Positions 1 through 6,918 of a DNA stretch of 29,572 nt are shown piece by piece. The translations under genes and the position numbers were made by a program. Each line of letters starts with the position of its first letter. The stretch's first letter is position 1. The notes beneath the pieces were generated by a model. It was not told where the DNA came from. It saw only the letters and a list, made by a program, of their open reading frames with translations, and did no database searches. The stretch is from CAYSRM01 sp964475205. GTDB taxonomy: Bacteria; Verrucomicrobiota; Kiritimatiellia; UBA8416; CAYSRM01. The DNA lies in contig CAYYVQ010000032.1 of the NCBI GenBank assembly GCA_964475205.1, positions 1 through 29,572 of the forward strand, in the 5' to 3' direction.

Positions 1-119
1 TTGCTGGCCAGCCGATCTTGACGCATGTCTATGCGCCTTCACCCGGCTATCTGCGTAAAGCCATTGATCTAAAGCAACATGCCCGCTCTCATCACGAAGT
101 TGATGAATAGATCAGGCTA
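1..119 (+). repeat. TIR element copy 1 (cut by window edge)
   Basis: This is the right-hand two thirds of the element seen complete at 344-522. It ends in ATGAATAGATCAGGCTA at 103-119, which is the right terminal inverted repeat. The two copies are nearly identical over the shared stretch; I see only a few substitutions, including cgc to cgt and tac to cac within the internal reading frame. That frame runs in phase from position 3 to the TAG at 108-110. The window begins inside the element, so the left terminal repeat is not visible. Copies 1 and 2 lie in the same orientation, 224 bp apart. Confidence 0.85.
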
Positions 120-343
120 AAGAATTCCAGCGCTTTCCATGACCCTGTAATCCTACAACTTTCATCATGCTGACAGCAATTCTAAATGGCCTCCGGCGCT
201 TCATTGGCCGCGCCCGCCATAGCTACCAAGCGCCCATCTCGCATGAGTCTTGCCAAACACCCCGGTTGTCCCTACAATGCCTTGCCATGAAATTCGCGAT
301 AATATCAAACAAAAAGAGCAAGCTATAACGGAAACAAGGATTC
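120..343. other. Spacer between two element copies, no gene seen
   Basis: This 224-bp stretch lies between two direct copies of the TIR element. I see no convincing reading frame on either strand, no tRNA-like fold and no clear terminator. It contains GC-rich short palindromic patches around 195-225 (ggcctccggcgc and gccgcgcccgcc). Its last bases, AAGGA at about 336-340, would sit a normal Shine-Dalgarno distance from the PAP2 frame if the element at 344-522 were absent. Confidence 0.5.
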
Positions 344-522
344 TAACCTGATCTATTCATAAAAATCTATTACGAGTGTGCATGTCACTTCATCTCAACG
401 ACTTTGCTGGCCAGCCGATCTTGACGCATGTCTATGCGCCTTCACCCGGCTATCTGCGCAAAGCCATTGATCTAAAGCAACATGCCCGCTCTCATTACGA
501 AGTTGATGAATAGATCAGGCTA
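344..522 (+). repeat. TIR element copy 2, full length (179 bp)
   Basis: The ends are TAACCTGATCTATTCAT (344-360) and ATGAATAGATCAGGCTA (506-522). These are inverted repeats of 17 bp with one mismatch, and each begins or ends with TA, as expected if the element duplicates a TA target. The interior holds a 43-codon frame (382-513) whose TAG stop lies inside the right inverted repeat. Size, terminal repeats and TA ends resemble a MITE of the IS630/Tc1-mariner type, but no transposase is present in the window, so this class is an inference. Other copies are at 1-119, 11287-11402 and 21628-21717. Confidence 0.85.
382..513 (+). CDS. Putative 43-aa ORF inside the TIR element
   Basis: ATG at 382 to TAG at 511-513 encodes 43 residues beginning MSLHLNDFAGQPILTHVYAP and ending HYEVDE. 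I recognise no family, signal peptide or membrane segment. The same frame is open in copy 1, and in copy 3 (11325-11393) it survives a 63-bp deletion because exactly 21 codons are lost. Against a coding role, copy 4 carries a frame-shifting deletion of about 28 bp and its stop is changed to CAG, and the few substitutions seen are not mainly synonymous. There is no good Shine-Dalgarno sequence, only a weak ACGAG a few bases upstream of the ATG. It may be a small protein, or just an open stretch in a mobile repeat. Confidence 0.25.
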   Translation: MSLHLNDFAGQPILTHVYAPSPGYLRKAIDLKQHARSHYEVDE

Positions 523-721
523 ACTGATTCGGAAAAAACCAGAAACAATAACCATCAGCTTTTGGAAAAGCATTATCAAAATCTTCACTCACAACCGACT
601 TCTCCGTCTTTTTCTCTTTAATGCCGCAATCCTCATCGGCCTTTTCTTCCTTGATGAACCGCTTGCCCAGCAATACCACAGGTTCTTCAGGGATATACAC
701 CGCGGCGGCGAACAGAGAATT

Positions 722-1870
722 ATGGAATACAAGAAAGAGGCGGGCGACAGCGTAAGCCTCCGCCTTCATAAAGACTCCAGGACCGTTGCCGTCGAAACAC
801 TGGAAGTCGGACCTGAAACAATGGTCCAGGTCAGACATATCCATAATCCGCAAAAAAACTTTGCATACATGTTTTTCTACTACCTGACCGATAGCACATT
901 CTGGGTGTTCTTTGAACAATTCGGAGTGGTTTTCAGCGCTCTTTTAATATGCATGTTTATATTCGAATACGACCCCGACAAAAGAAAATACATAATCTGG
1001 CTGGTTGTCTCGCTGGCAGCTTCATATATCCTGGTCTGGATTTTACAACACTCAGTCGGCAGAATCAGGCCGTCGCGTTGCGGTTACGAGATGACATTTG
1101 TGCCCTTTCTGTCAGGCTGGGAACAGGACCATTCTGTCTGCTTCCCTTCAGGACATACAACATTCGCTTTTGTCTTCGCCACCTTTCTGGCGGGACTCTA
1201 CCCCCGGATGCACTGGCTCTTCTATGCCATTGCAACCCTTACAGGATTGTCGCGGGTGGTCCACGAAGCGCACTGGATATCCGATGTCTACGGCGGCATG
1301 CTCACGGGCTACGGCCTGACAAGCTTGATAAAAACACACTGCTTCTCCATAGAAAAATCAATTCGCAAACGGCTTCCCGCTGTAATACAAAAGAGGCTCT
1401 GGCCCGATGAACGAACAGGCTTGAAAAAAGGAGATAAATGCCCCGTTTTCAGCGCTGTAACTATACAGGGTAAAACCGTATCCCCACACCGGGCCGGACG
1501 AGCCAATTACAGACTTGTCTTCGTCCCAAGCGTAAAAGCTCCGGCGATCATAGACAAATTGAGGCAATTCGACACGGCATTGAAAGACTCAAACGATAAT
1601 TATACTACAATCATAATCACCCCGGATGCCGAACATTTCCAGTCAGAGATAAAGAAAAGACATAACCTGTCTATGGATTTCATCTCTGACAGAAAAAGAA
1701 AAATCTCCCGGTCATTCAACCTCCTTGCCATCGGACGAAGACGCCCTAGAGAAACAACCGTAAACATCAACAATAAAGGACTAATAGAAGAAATCCAACC
1801 CGCCATAGCCTCGGCGTCTATATCTCTTCTTTTATCCTCTTCTATATGCTCTCTCGCCCTCTGTGGTTAA
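722..1870 (+). CDS. PAP2 phosphatase fused to a degenerate peroxiredoxin-like domain; start uncertain
   Basis: Residues 45-205 form a membrane-embedded PAP2 acid phosphatase (lipid-phosphate phosphatase) domain. Motif 1 ends in GRIRP (113-117), motif 2 is FPSGH (141-145) and motif 3 is SR-x5-H-x3-D (177-188). The usual leading lysine of motif 1 appears to be Gln109. Residues 235-358 resemble an AhpC/TSA thioredoxin fold (LKKGDKCPVF start, late ISDRKRKISRSF segment), but the peroxidatic Cys position reads VPSVKAPA, so peroxidase activity is unlikely. The same frame is open upstream to 524 and encodes 66 more residues with a clear transmembrane helix (about 602-661) but no ATG, GTG or TTG. The real start is therefore probably CTG 524 or ATT 527, or the gene is 5'-damaged. 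The stop TAA (1868-1870) lies in the repeat that begins at 1867. Confidence 0.8.
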   Translation: MEYKKEAGDSVSLRLHKDSRTVAVETLEVGPETMVQVRHIHNPQKNFAYMFFYYLTDSTFWVFFEQFGVVFSALLICMFIFEYDPDKRKYIIWLVVSLAASYILVWILQHSVGRIRPSRCGYEMTFVPFLSGWEQDHSVCFPSGHTTFAFVFATFLAGLYPRMHWLFYAIATLTGLSRVVHEAHWISDVYGGMLTGYGLTSLIKTHCFSIEKSIRKRLPAVIQKRLWPDERTGLKKGDKCPVFSAVTIQGKTVSPHRAGRANYRLVFVPSVKAPAIIDKLRQFDTALKDSNDNYTTIIITPDAEHFQSEIKKRHNLSMDFISDRKRKISRSFNLLAIGRRRPRETTVNINNKGLIEEIQPAIASASISLLLSSSICSLALCG

Positions 1871-1960
1871 CCCGCATTTCTCACACTTCTCCGGCATAAA
1901 CGTTCCATAGCACAGCCATTGCAGGCCAAAACCGGTTTGCCCGATCTCGATCCTCTTTAT

Positions 1961-2033
1961 CCTTATCATGATCATTGTCCCGATTTTTGTCGACGATGAT
2001 CGAGACAAGGATCGGGACGAGGATGGGATAAGG
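1961..2033. repeat. Imperfect palindromic GATC/GTCC-rich repeat
   Basis: The stretch runs from CCTTATCATGATCATTGTCC to GGGATAAGG, with a centre near TTGTCGACGATG. Its arms can pair imperfectly through CCTTATC/GATAAGG and CCCGAT/ATCGGG. The composition is low-complexity, with GATC, GAC and GGA words repeated at short intervals, unlike the flanking genes. I see no coding potential. Confidence 0.5.
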
Positions 2034-2117
2034 GGACGGAAACAATCAGTCGAACGGTTTCGACCCACACTGCCAATACTCTGAACCTATAAAGAGCAGT
2101 TGAACCACGAATGCACA

Positions 2118-2147
2118 CCTGTCTGAGTGCGGACACGCACAGGCAGG
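2118..2147. repeat. Small hairpin nested in a second inverted repeat
   Basis: CCTGTCTGAGTGC and GCACAGGCAGG can form an imperfect stem around GGACAC. It sits between the two parts of a sequence (AACCACGAATGCACAC, then GAATAGACACAAAT) whose inverted counterpart is at about 2263-2294 (ATTAGTGCTATTTAGTG, then TCCATTAGTGGTTTT). The hairpin therefore looks inserted into an older inverted repeat. Confidence 0.5.
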
Positions 2148-2350
2148 CGAATAGACACAAATAAATGAGGGTATTATCCACAATGCAACTGCACCCATTT
2201 GGTGCAGGGTTCAATGTGCTCATGAAGTTTTCTTTTGATGCTTTTTCCAGCTATTTCAAAACATTAGTGCTATTTAGTGTCCATTAGTGGTTTTCTACTG
2301 CCGGATTCAGGCTGAACCGTTTCTGCTCGAAAAAGTGTGATCAATGCGGG

Positions 2351-4042
2351 TTAAATCTTCTTCTTTCCTCCCCTTTGATCATTAATATTGGATATTCCCC
2401 TCCATCGCATGTAAACAACACCAACGGCAAGCAACAAATACCACGACGCAACCATCCACACAGACGGCCTTGCAACTTTCAGCGTTGCCATAGGCAGATT
2501 CCTTATGCAGCCGATTATCCATAGCAACAACGATGTAAAAGCAACGTTTGCATGGTTGAATATGCTGCCGATAGACCCCGCAACAGATCCGCAGACAACC
2601 GAAAGAGAAGCAGTCAAGACTATCAGAAAAGTCAGCGGAGCAACAAACAGATTACCAAGCAATGCAACTGGACTTACCCTCTCAAAGAAAATTGCAGTCA
2701 GAGGAGCCGACACCAGCCAGGCAGATACCGAAAGTCCCGCCAGGGAAAGCACGTACCCGCTCCAGACTCGCGGCATACGTTGCCACCATCGCTCAGCTTC
2801 AAGCCGTAACCGATCCGGTTCAGTATTTCTTCTTACCGCAGCATGAAAGAACGGATAGACAGCAAGAAGCCCCGCAACAACTGCAAATGAGAAAATAAAC
2901 CCGGGCATCATTATCTGACCCGGCGCAATCACCAGGATCACAAGAGCGGACAATGCAAGAGCCGATAACACGTCGCCTTTCCTGCCGGCTAAATAGGCGC
3001 CGAAATACGCCAGGGCCATAATGCCCGCCCGAATTGCGCTTGGATTAGCCCCTGTCAATACAATATAGATCCCAAGACACGGAGCGAGAACAAAAAACCA
3101 GTGGATCCTTGAAACCTTTGCGGCGCTCAGCAGAAAAATTATAATCCCGGCCACTATCCCAACATGCAGACCGGATATAGCAAAAATATGTAAAGTCCCT
3201 GTCTCGGCAAACAGTGAGCGGACCTCAGAAGGCACACCGGAACGATAGCCGAGCAGCAAAGCGCGGGTGATCGATACGGACAGAGGAAAATCGTCAACAC
3301 CGAGGCCAAGCAAATCAGAGCCGGCCGCCCTGGCTGCGTAAATTCGCTGCTTTAAGCCCGACCCGGCGCTTTTACTCTTTAATGTGGCGCTCTCCATGTC
3401 GCCGCTGACATGAAAGCGGTCGGCCAACCGAGCAAGAGTCATCCCATGTCCGGTAATACCGCCCTTTTCCAGAAATTCGATTTCGTGGACACTTAAAGGC
3501 GGAAATGCCTTAAATTTACCGCTTACTTCCCAGTATTCGCCGTAACGCGGATTTCGAGCGCCGGGCAATCCAAACAGGTTGCAGCGAATCAACACGCCAT
3601 TAAGCTTCCACTTCCTGCCTCCAGATACCATCCTGCGCGGTGAAAATCTGAATGCGCTCATCAGGCGCCCGGAATTTTCCATTCGGCGCATTTCCGGATG
3701 GCTCGAAACAATTCCCCCGATCCTGACCATGTCACCGGTTTCAGCGCGCCGGGAAATCAAGACCATCGATTCCCGGCAGGCTTCACTTTCCTTGCCATGA
3801 TCCATGGCAAACCCGAGAAAAAAAACAGATGAATAGATAAAAAAACAAGACGCAGCAGAAGCAACCTCGCGAACTCGCGAAACGCAACACTGGACCAGAA
3901 AAGCCAGCCAACCAGCGCATACACAAACAGCGACAGGAACCCAGGAAGCCAGGATCATTCCATCCGCGATATGCGCAGATAGAATACCCGACATAAAGAC
4001 CAGAACTATTCCCACAAGTGGCCGTCTCTGCTCTAACCGCAT
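2351..4042 (-). CDS. comEC: ComEC/Rec2-family DNA-uptake channel protein, no metallo-beta-lactamase domain
   Basis: The protein has 563 residues and many membrane segments. The first 80 residues hold about three hydrophobic helices, followed by a soluble DUF4131/OB-like part (about 100-200) and the Competence domain (about 250-545). The family hallmarks TGTLHIFAISGLHVG (281-295) and PSAIRAGIM (334-342) are present. ComEC proteins take up single-stranded DNA through the inner membrane. Many also carry a C-terminal metallo-beta-lactamase-like nuclease domain, which is absent here. The start has AAGG 8 nt upstream of the ATG. The last 15 or so residues (RGISNINDQRGGKKKI) are encoded by repeat DNA, and the stop lies in another repeat. 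It is the last gene of the minus-strand run, 62 nt behind the M16 peptidase gene. Confidence 0.9.
   Translation of the reverse strand: MRLEQRRPLVGIVLVFMSGILSAHIADGMILASWVPVAVCVCAGWLAFLVQCCVSRVREVASAASCFFIYSSVFFLGFAMDHGKESEACRESMVLISRRAETGDMVRIGGIVSSHPEMRRMENSGRLMSAFRFSPRRMVSGGRKWKLNGVLIRCNLFGLPGARNPRYGEYWEVSGKFKAFPPLSVHEIEFLEKGGITGHGMTLARLADRFHVSGDMESATLKSKSAGSGLKQRIYAARAAGSDLLGLGVDDFPLSVSITRALLLGYRSGVPSEVRSLFAETGTLHIFAISGLHVGIVAGIIIFLLSAAKVSRIHWFFVLAPCLGIYIVLTGANPSAIRAGIMALAYFGAYLAGRKGDVLSALALSALVILVIAPGQIMMPGFIFSFAVVAGLLAVYPFFHAAVRRNTEPDRLRLEAERWWQRMPRVWSGYVLSLAGLSVSAWLVSAPLTAIFFERVSPVALLGNLFVAPLTFLIVLTASLSVVCGSVAGSIGSIFNHANVAFTSLLLWIIGCIRNLPMATLKVARPSVWMVASWYLLLAVGVVYMRWRGISNINDQRGGKKKI
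2372..2401 (-). repeat. Fragment of the hisB/purA downstream repeat inside the comEC 3' end
   Basis: On the plus strand it reads CTTTGATCATTAATATTGGA, then TATTCCCC. This matches the CTTGATCATT...TTGGATATT...CCCC core of the repeats at 6172-6257 and 26277-26364. It lies within the coding sequence for the ComEC C-terminal tail, in the same orientation relative to the gene as the other two copies. Confidence 0.6.
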
Positions 4043-4104
4043 GATAGCGACCTTTTTAACCTGTATTCAGAACTTTCTCAGTCCAGCATAGAACCCTGTG
4101 CCCG

Positions 4105-5391
4105 CTAACCCAGAATACTCATACAGTCCCTGGTCCGCCTGTCGTCCATCTCGCCAAGCTCCTTTCCAACCAGAGAGGTGCTGATTCGTTCAGGCCTCAG
4201 CACACTGCAAGCAAGTTTGCGTATATCCTCGGCGCTGACTTTCTCTATGGCAGCTATAGTGTCTTCCGGTTCCAGGAATCGGCCGTGAGAAAGGAGATTC
4301 TCGCCTGCTCTGATCATCTGGTGGCTGGTGCTCTCCATGCCCAGCTTGAGTTGGCCGGTTGCATAATCCTTTGCCCGGCGCAGTTCCGCGCGCGATACAT
4401 CTTTGTCCTTCAACTTGCGCAATTCCACGGCAGCAAGCTCAATTGCCTTACCATACCTGCTCCTGACAAGACCTCCGGCAATAAGCAGAGCGCCGGTATC
4501 CCTGTATAAATGCGTACCCGAATGAATCGAATAGGCAAGACCGTGTTTTTCGCGGATTCTCTGAAATAGACGCGAACTCATGTTCTCACCCAGGACAGCG
4601 CTAAGGACTTTCAAAGTATACCGGCGTTCATCGCTGTACCCGAAAAGCCTGATTCCAATTGCGGCATGCACCTGTTCAATATCACGGTTCTCCCGGATGA
4701 TATGCTTTTGCTTAACTTGAGGCGTGGCCTTTTTACAGGTTGAACGCCTGCCCGGCCGGCCTCCTTGTGTCAACTGCTGCACTTTCTTAACGCACTTGTC
4801 ATGTTCAAGATGACCGGCAAATGCAACTATGGTATTCCCGGAAACATACTTGCGGTCGCGAAAAGAAAGAAGGTCGCTCCGGCCGATATTCTTTAGTCTC
4901 TCAGCGCTTCCTATAATAGGCCTGCCCAGCGGGTGGTCCTCCCACAAAGCAACAGAAAGATTGTCCTGCACCACATGTTGAGGTTGATCGCGATACATCA
5001 TTATTTCTTCGATGATCACGTTCTTCTCTTTTTCTATCTCCGCCTCATCAAGGGAAGCGTCAGCATACATATCAAGCAGAACGTCCAATGTAGACCATAT
5101 TCTTTCGCTGGGAACACGGGCGTAATAACAGGTGTTTTCTTCTTGAGTAAACGCATTAAGATAACCGCCACGCCCCTCGATGGAACGCGAAATTTCCCCC
5201 GCCGTCCTCCTGCCGGTGCCCTTAAACAAGAGGTGTTCAATAAAATGGCTTATGCCGGAGACTTTTGCGCTCTCGTGTCTCGCTCCTACGCCGACCCATA
5301 CGCCGATGGATACGCTTTCAACCCTTGGTATCCTGGAAGTAACCACCCGCATTCCATCAGCAAGCCTGGTTTCTCTGACATCCATCAACAT
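4105..5391 (-). CDS. M16-family zinc metallopeptidase (processing-peptidase type)
   Basis: The protein has about 428 residues. The inverted zinc-binding motif HFIEH is at about residues 51-55 (counting from ATG 5397), with the downstream glutamates in NVIIEEI about 76 residues later supplying the third ligand. The C-terminal half has the family pattern SRLFQRIREKHGLAYSI. Members of this group (PqqL/YmxG/mitochondrial-processing-peptidase beta-like) cleave short peptides or extended segments; the substrate here cannot be told. Three in-frame ATGs (5397, 5391, 5385) compete. I chose 5391 because it overlaps the hisA stop as TGATG and sits 9 nt from GGGAG, which suggests translational coupling to hisA. 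Confidence 0.88.
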   Translation of the reverse strand: MLMDVRETRLADGMRVVTSRIPRVESVSIGVWVGVGARHESAKVSGISHFIEHLLFKGTGRRTAGEISRSIEGRGGYLNAFTQEENTCYYARVPSERIWSTLDVLLDMYADASLDEAEIEKEKNVIIEEIMMYRDQPQHVVQDNLSVALWEDHPLGRPIIGSAERLKNIGRSDLLSFRDRKYVSGNTIVAFAGHLEHDKCVKKVQQLTQGGRPGRRSTCKKATPQVKQKHIIRENRDIEQVHAAIGIRLFGYSDERRYTLKVLSAVLGENMSSRLFQRIREKHGLAYSIHSGTHLYRDTGALLIAGGLVRSRYGKAIELAAVELRKLKDKDVSRAELRRAKDYATGQLKLGMESTSHQMIRAGENLLSHGRFLEPEDTIAAIEKVSAEDIRKLACSVLRPERISTSLVGKELGEMDDRRTRDCMSILG

Positions 5392-6107
5392 CAGCATCTA
5401 CTCCCTTCCAGGCTTATCTTTCCTTCATAAAGCGCCTTGCCGACTATTACACCCGCGAGATTACCAAGCTTTAAAGACTTAAGGCTTTCAACATCTTTAA
5501 TGCTGCCAACCCCGCCGGATGCGATGATTTCACAACCTACGGAGACACAAAGTTCTCTTACAGCTTCAAGGTTAACACCCGTGAGCATTCCATCCCGGGA
5601 TATGTCCGTGTATATAATCCTGCCGACGCCGTAAGCATCCATCTTTTCAGCAACTTCCACAGCGCTGACTCCTGAACCCTCGGCCCATCCTTTAATCATC
5701 ACCTCTCCGTCCCTGGCATCAATTCCCACTCCAATGGAATTTCCAAAACGCTCCGCCAGGTCTTTGATCAAACCGGGATCAGTCGCAGCCTTGGTGCCGA
5801 TAATGGCCGTGTCCACACCGGATTCAAGCGCGCGCTGCACATCGCTTTCGGTCCGCAACCCCCCTCCAAGCTGAACAGGTATATCTACAGCCGCGCATAT
5901 TTTCTTAACTATGTCGTTATGAACTGCAGTTCCTTTAAACGCGCCGTCAAGATCGACAACGTGAAGCCTCGCCGCGCCCTCGGACGCCCACCGCCTGGCC
6001 ATTTCAACAGGATCGTCTGAATATACCGTCACCTCGCCCGGACGCCCCTGGATCAAACGCACACATTTACCGCCCTTAATATCAACAGCCGGAATAATCG
6101 TAAACAT
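5391..6107 (-). CDS. hisA: Phosphoribosylformimino-5-aminoimidazole carboxamide ribotide isomerase
   Basis: At 238 residues this is a standard HisA (beta/alpha)8 barrel that carries out the Amadori rearrangement of ProFAR to PRFAR in histidine synthesis. The sequence shows the opening MFTIIPAVDIKGGKCVRLIQ, the catalytic aspartates D9 (PAVDIKGG) and D130 (GIDARDG), and phosphate-binding glycine loops (QLGGGLRT, IASGGVGS). HisF is the close relative, but the VDIKGG/RLIQG start fits HisA. The ATG has GGAGAAG about 7 nt upstream. It lies 149 nt behind hisB, separated by a repeat-rich gap, and its stop overlaps the peptidase gene start. Confidence 0.97.
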   Translation of the reverse strand: MFTIIPAVDIKGGKCVRLIQGRPGEVTVYSDDPVEMARRWASEGAARLHVVDLDGAFKGTAVHNDIVKKICAAVDIPVQLGGGLRTESDVQRALESGVDTAIIGTKAATDPGLIKDLAERFGNSIGVGIDARDGEVMIKGWAEGSGVSAVEVAEKMDAYGVGRIIYTDISRDGMLTGVNLEAVRELCVSVGCEIIASGGVGSIKDVESLKSLKLGNLAGVIVGKALYEGKISLEGSRC

Positions 6108-6121
6108 ATCAATCTTCTCCC

Positions 6122-6144
6122 TCTAACCCGTATATCTCACAAAC
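6122..6144 (-). repeat. Diverged copy of the TTAACCCGCAT repeat upstream of hisA
   Basis: TCTAACCCGTATATCTCACA resembles the block edge at 1867 (TTAACCCGCATTTCTCACAC) with a few mismatches. Here it lies 15 nt upstream of the hisA ATG instead of at a stop codon, so it could be part of the leader transcript. Confidence 0.45.
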
Positions 6145-6171
6145 CTCCATCCAACCCCCGCTTCTTCTTCC

Positions 6172-6257
6172 CTTGATCATTGAACATTCAGTGCTGGATA
6201 TTGGATATTGGATATCCCCCTACCCACTAATGACCAATAACCAATGACCAATGACCC
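6172..6257 (-). repeat. Composite CCAATGA/GGATATT repeat behind hisB
   Basis: On the plus strand it begins CCTTGATCATTGAACATTCA, continues with three GGATATT-like units (about 6197-6216) and CCCCCTACC, and ends in tandem CCAATAA/CCAATGA heptamers up to the hisB stop. The same order of parts occurs at 26277-26364 behind purA, in the same orientation relative to transcription. In both places it starts at or just behind the stop codon and fills most of the gap to the next gene. No coding content is visible. Confidence 0.8.
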
Positions 6258-6868
6258 TATATCTTCCCCTTTGTGGACGGAACCCCGGGCGCATCTTCAT
6301 CAACCGCGCACGCCAGGCGCAACGCCCTGGCAACCGCCTTGAAAACCGATTCATGCGCATGATGGGGCTCAGAACCGTACAACTGGCAGATATGCAGGTT
6401 CATCCTCGCATTAGTGCAAAATGCCCGGAAAAATTCATTAATAAGATTTAAATCAAAATCCCTGATCTTTCGTTTCCTGCAAGCCATCTCGTACACAAGA
6501 AACGGCCGCCCTCCAAGATCAATCACAACCCTGCTCAGCGATTCATCCATCGGAACCATACTCCATCCAAAACGCGTTATCCCCCGCCGCTGCCCAAGGG
6601 CCTTGTCAAGCGCCTCTCCCAGGACCAGTCCGAGATCTTCCACTGTATGGTGATAATCCACTTCAAGGTCTCCGGATGCCTTCACGGTCAAATCCATCAG
6701 CGAATGCCTTCCCAGCAACTCCAGCATGTGATCCATAAAAGGGATACCTGTTTCAACATCGCATCTCCCGGCGCCTTCAATAAAAAGCGCCACACGAATA
6801 TCCGTCTCTCTTGTTTTTCGTTCCACTGCCGCCTTACGCAATCGGTTCTTCTTCCTTGTGTCGGTCAT
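6257..6868 (-). CDS. hisB: Imidazoleglycerol-phosphate dehydratase
   Basis: This is the stand-alone HisB type (203 residues), without the histidinol-phosphatase domain found in enterobacteria. It dehydrates IGP to imidazole acetol phosphate using Mn ions. Metal-binding signatures are visible: FMDHMLELLGRHS, the DYHHTVEDLG motif, and near the C terminus GSEPHHAHESVFKA. The open frame extends to 6928, but the conserved region and an upstream GGAG support the ATG at 6868 (MTDTRKKNRL). Starting at 6928 would overlap the hisC stop and add 20 residues that do not look like HisB. It lies directly behind hisC and ends at the composite repeat. Confidence 0.95.
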   Translation of the reverse strand: MTDTRKKNRLRKAAVERKTRETDIRVALFIEGAGRCDVETGIPFMDHMLELLGRHSLMDLTVKASGDLEVDYHHTVEDLGLVLGEALDKALGQRRGITRFGWSMVPMDESLSRVVIDLGGRPFLVYEMACRKRKIRDFDLNLINEFFRAFCTNARMNLHICQLYGSEPHHAHESVFKAVARALRLACAVDEDAPGVPSTKGKI

Positions 6869-6918
6869 GACTCTTTCTCCGTTCTTCAACGTGGCACATG
6901 TCGCAAATAATCTATTGA

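Larger units (their letters stand above)
1867..2354. repeat. Inverted-repeat-bounded intergenic block between convergent genes
   Basis: The left edge (1867-1888, TTAACCCGCATTTCTCACAC then TT) is the inverted complement of the right edge (2333-2354) at 20 of 22 positions. Both edges end in TTAA, and these bases form the stop codons of the PAP2 gene (+) and comEC (-). Inside I see no gene. There is a repetitive GATC/GTCC-rich imperfect palindrome (1961-2033), a nested inverted pair (2102-2117 with 2278-2294), a compact hairpin (2118-2147) and a 7-bp stem with a 5-nt loop built on CTGCACC/GGTGCAG (about 2189-2208). The reading frames in this block on the minus strand have no recognisable product. 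Confidence 0.75.

Noticed and set aside
1..523. Composite transposon formed by the two direct element copies
   Set aside because: The 224 bp between them holds no cargo gene and no transposase; two independent insertions or a local duplication explain it.
515..919. 134-aa reading frame on the minus strand opposite the PAP2 gene
   Set aside because: It is antisense to the PAP2 coding region including its conserved first helix, and its translation has no recognisable domain.
1832..2223. Two minus-strand frames (78 and 83 aa) in the repeat block
   Set aside because: They translate low-complexity repeats and hairpins, with no ribosome site and no familiar motifs.
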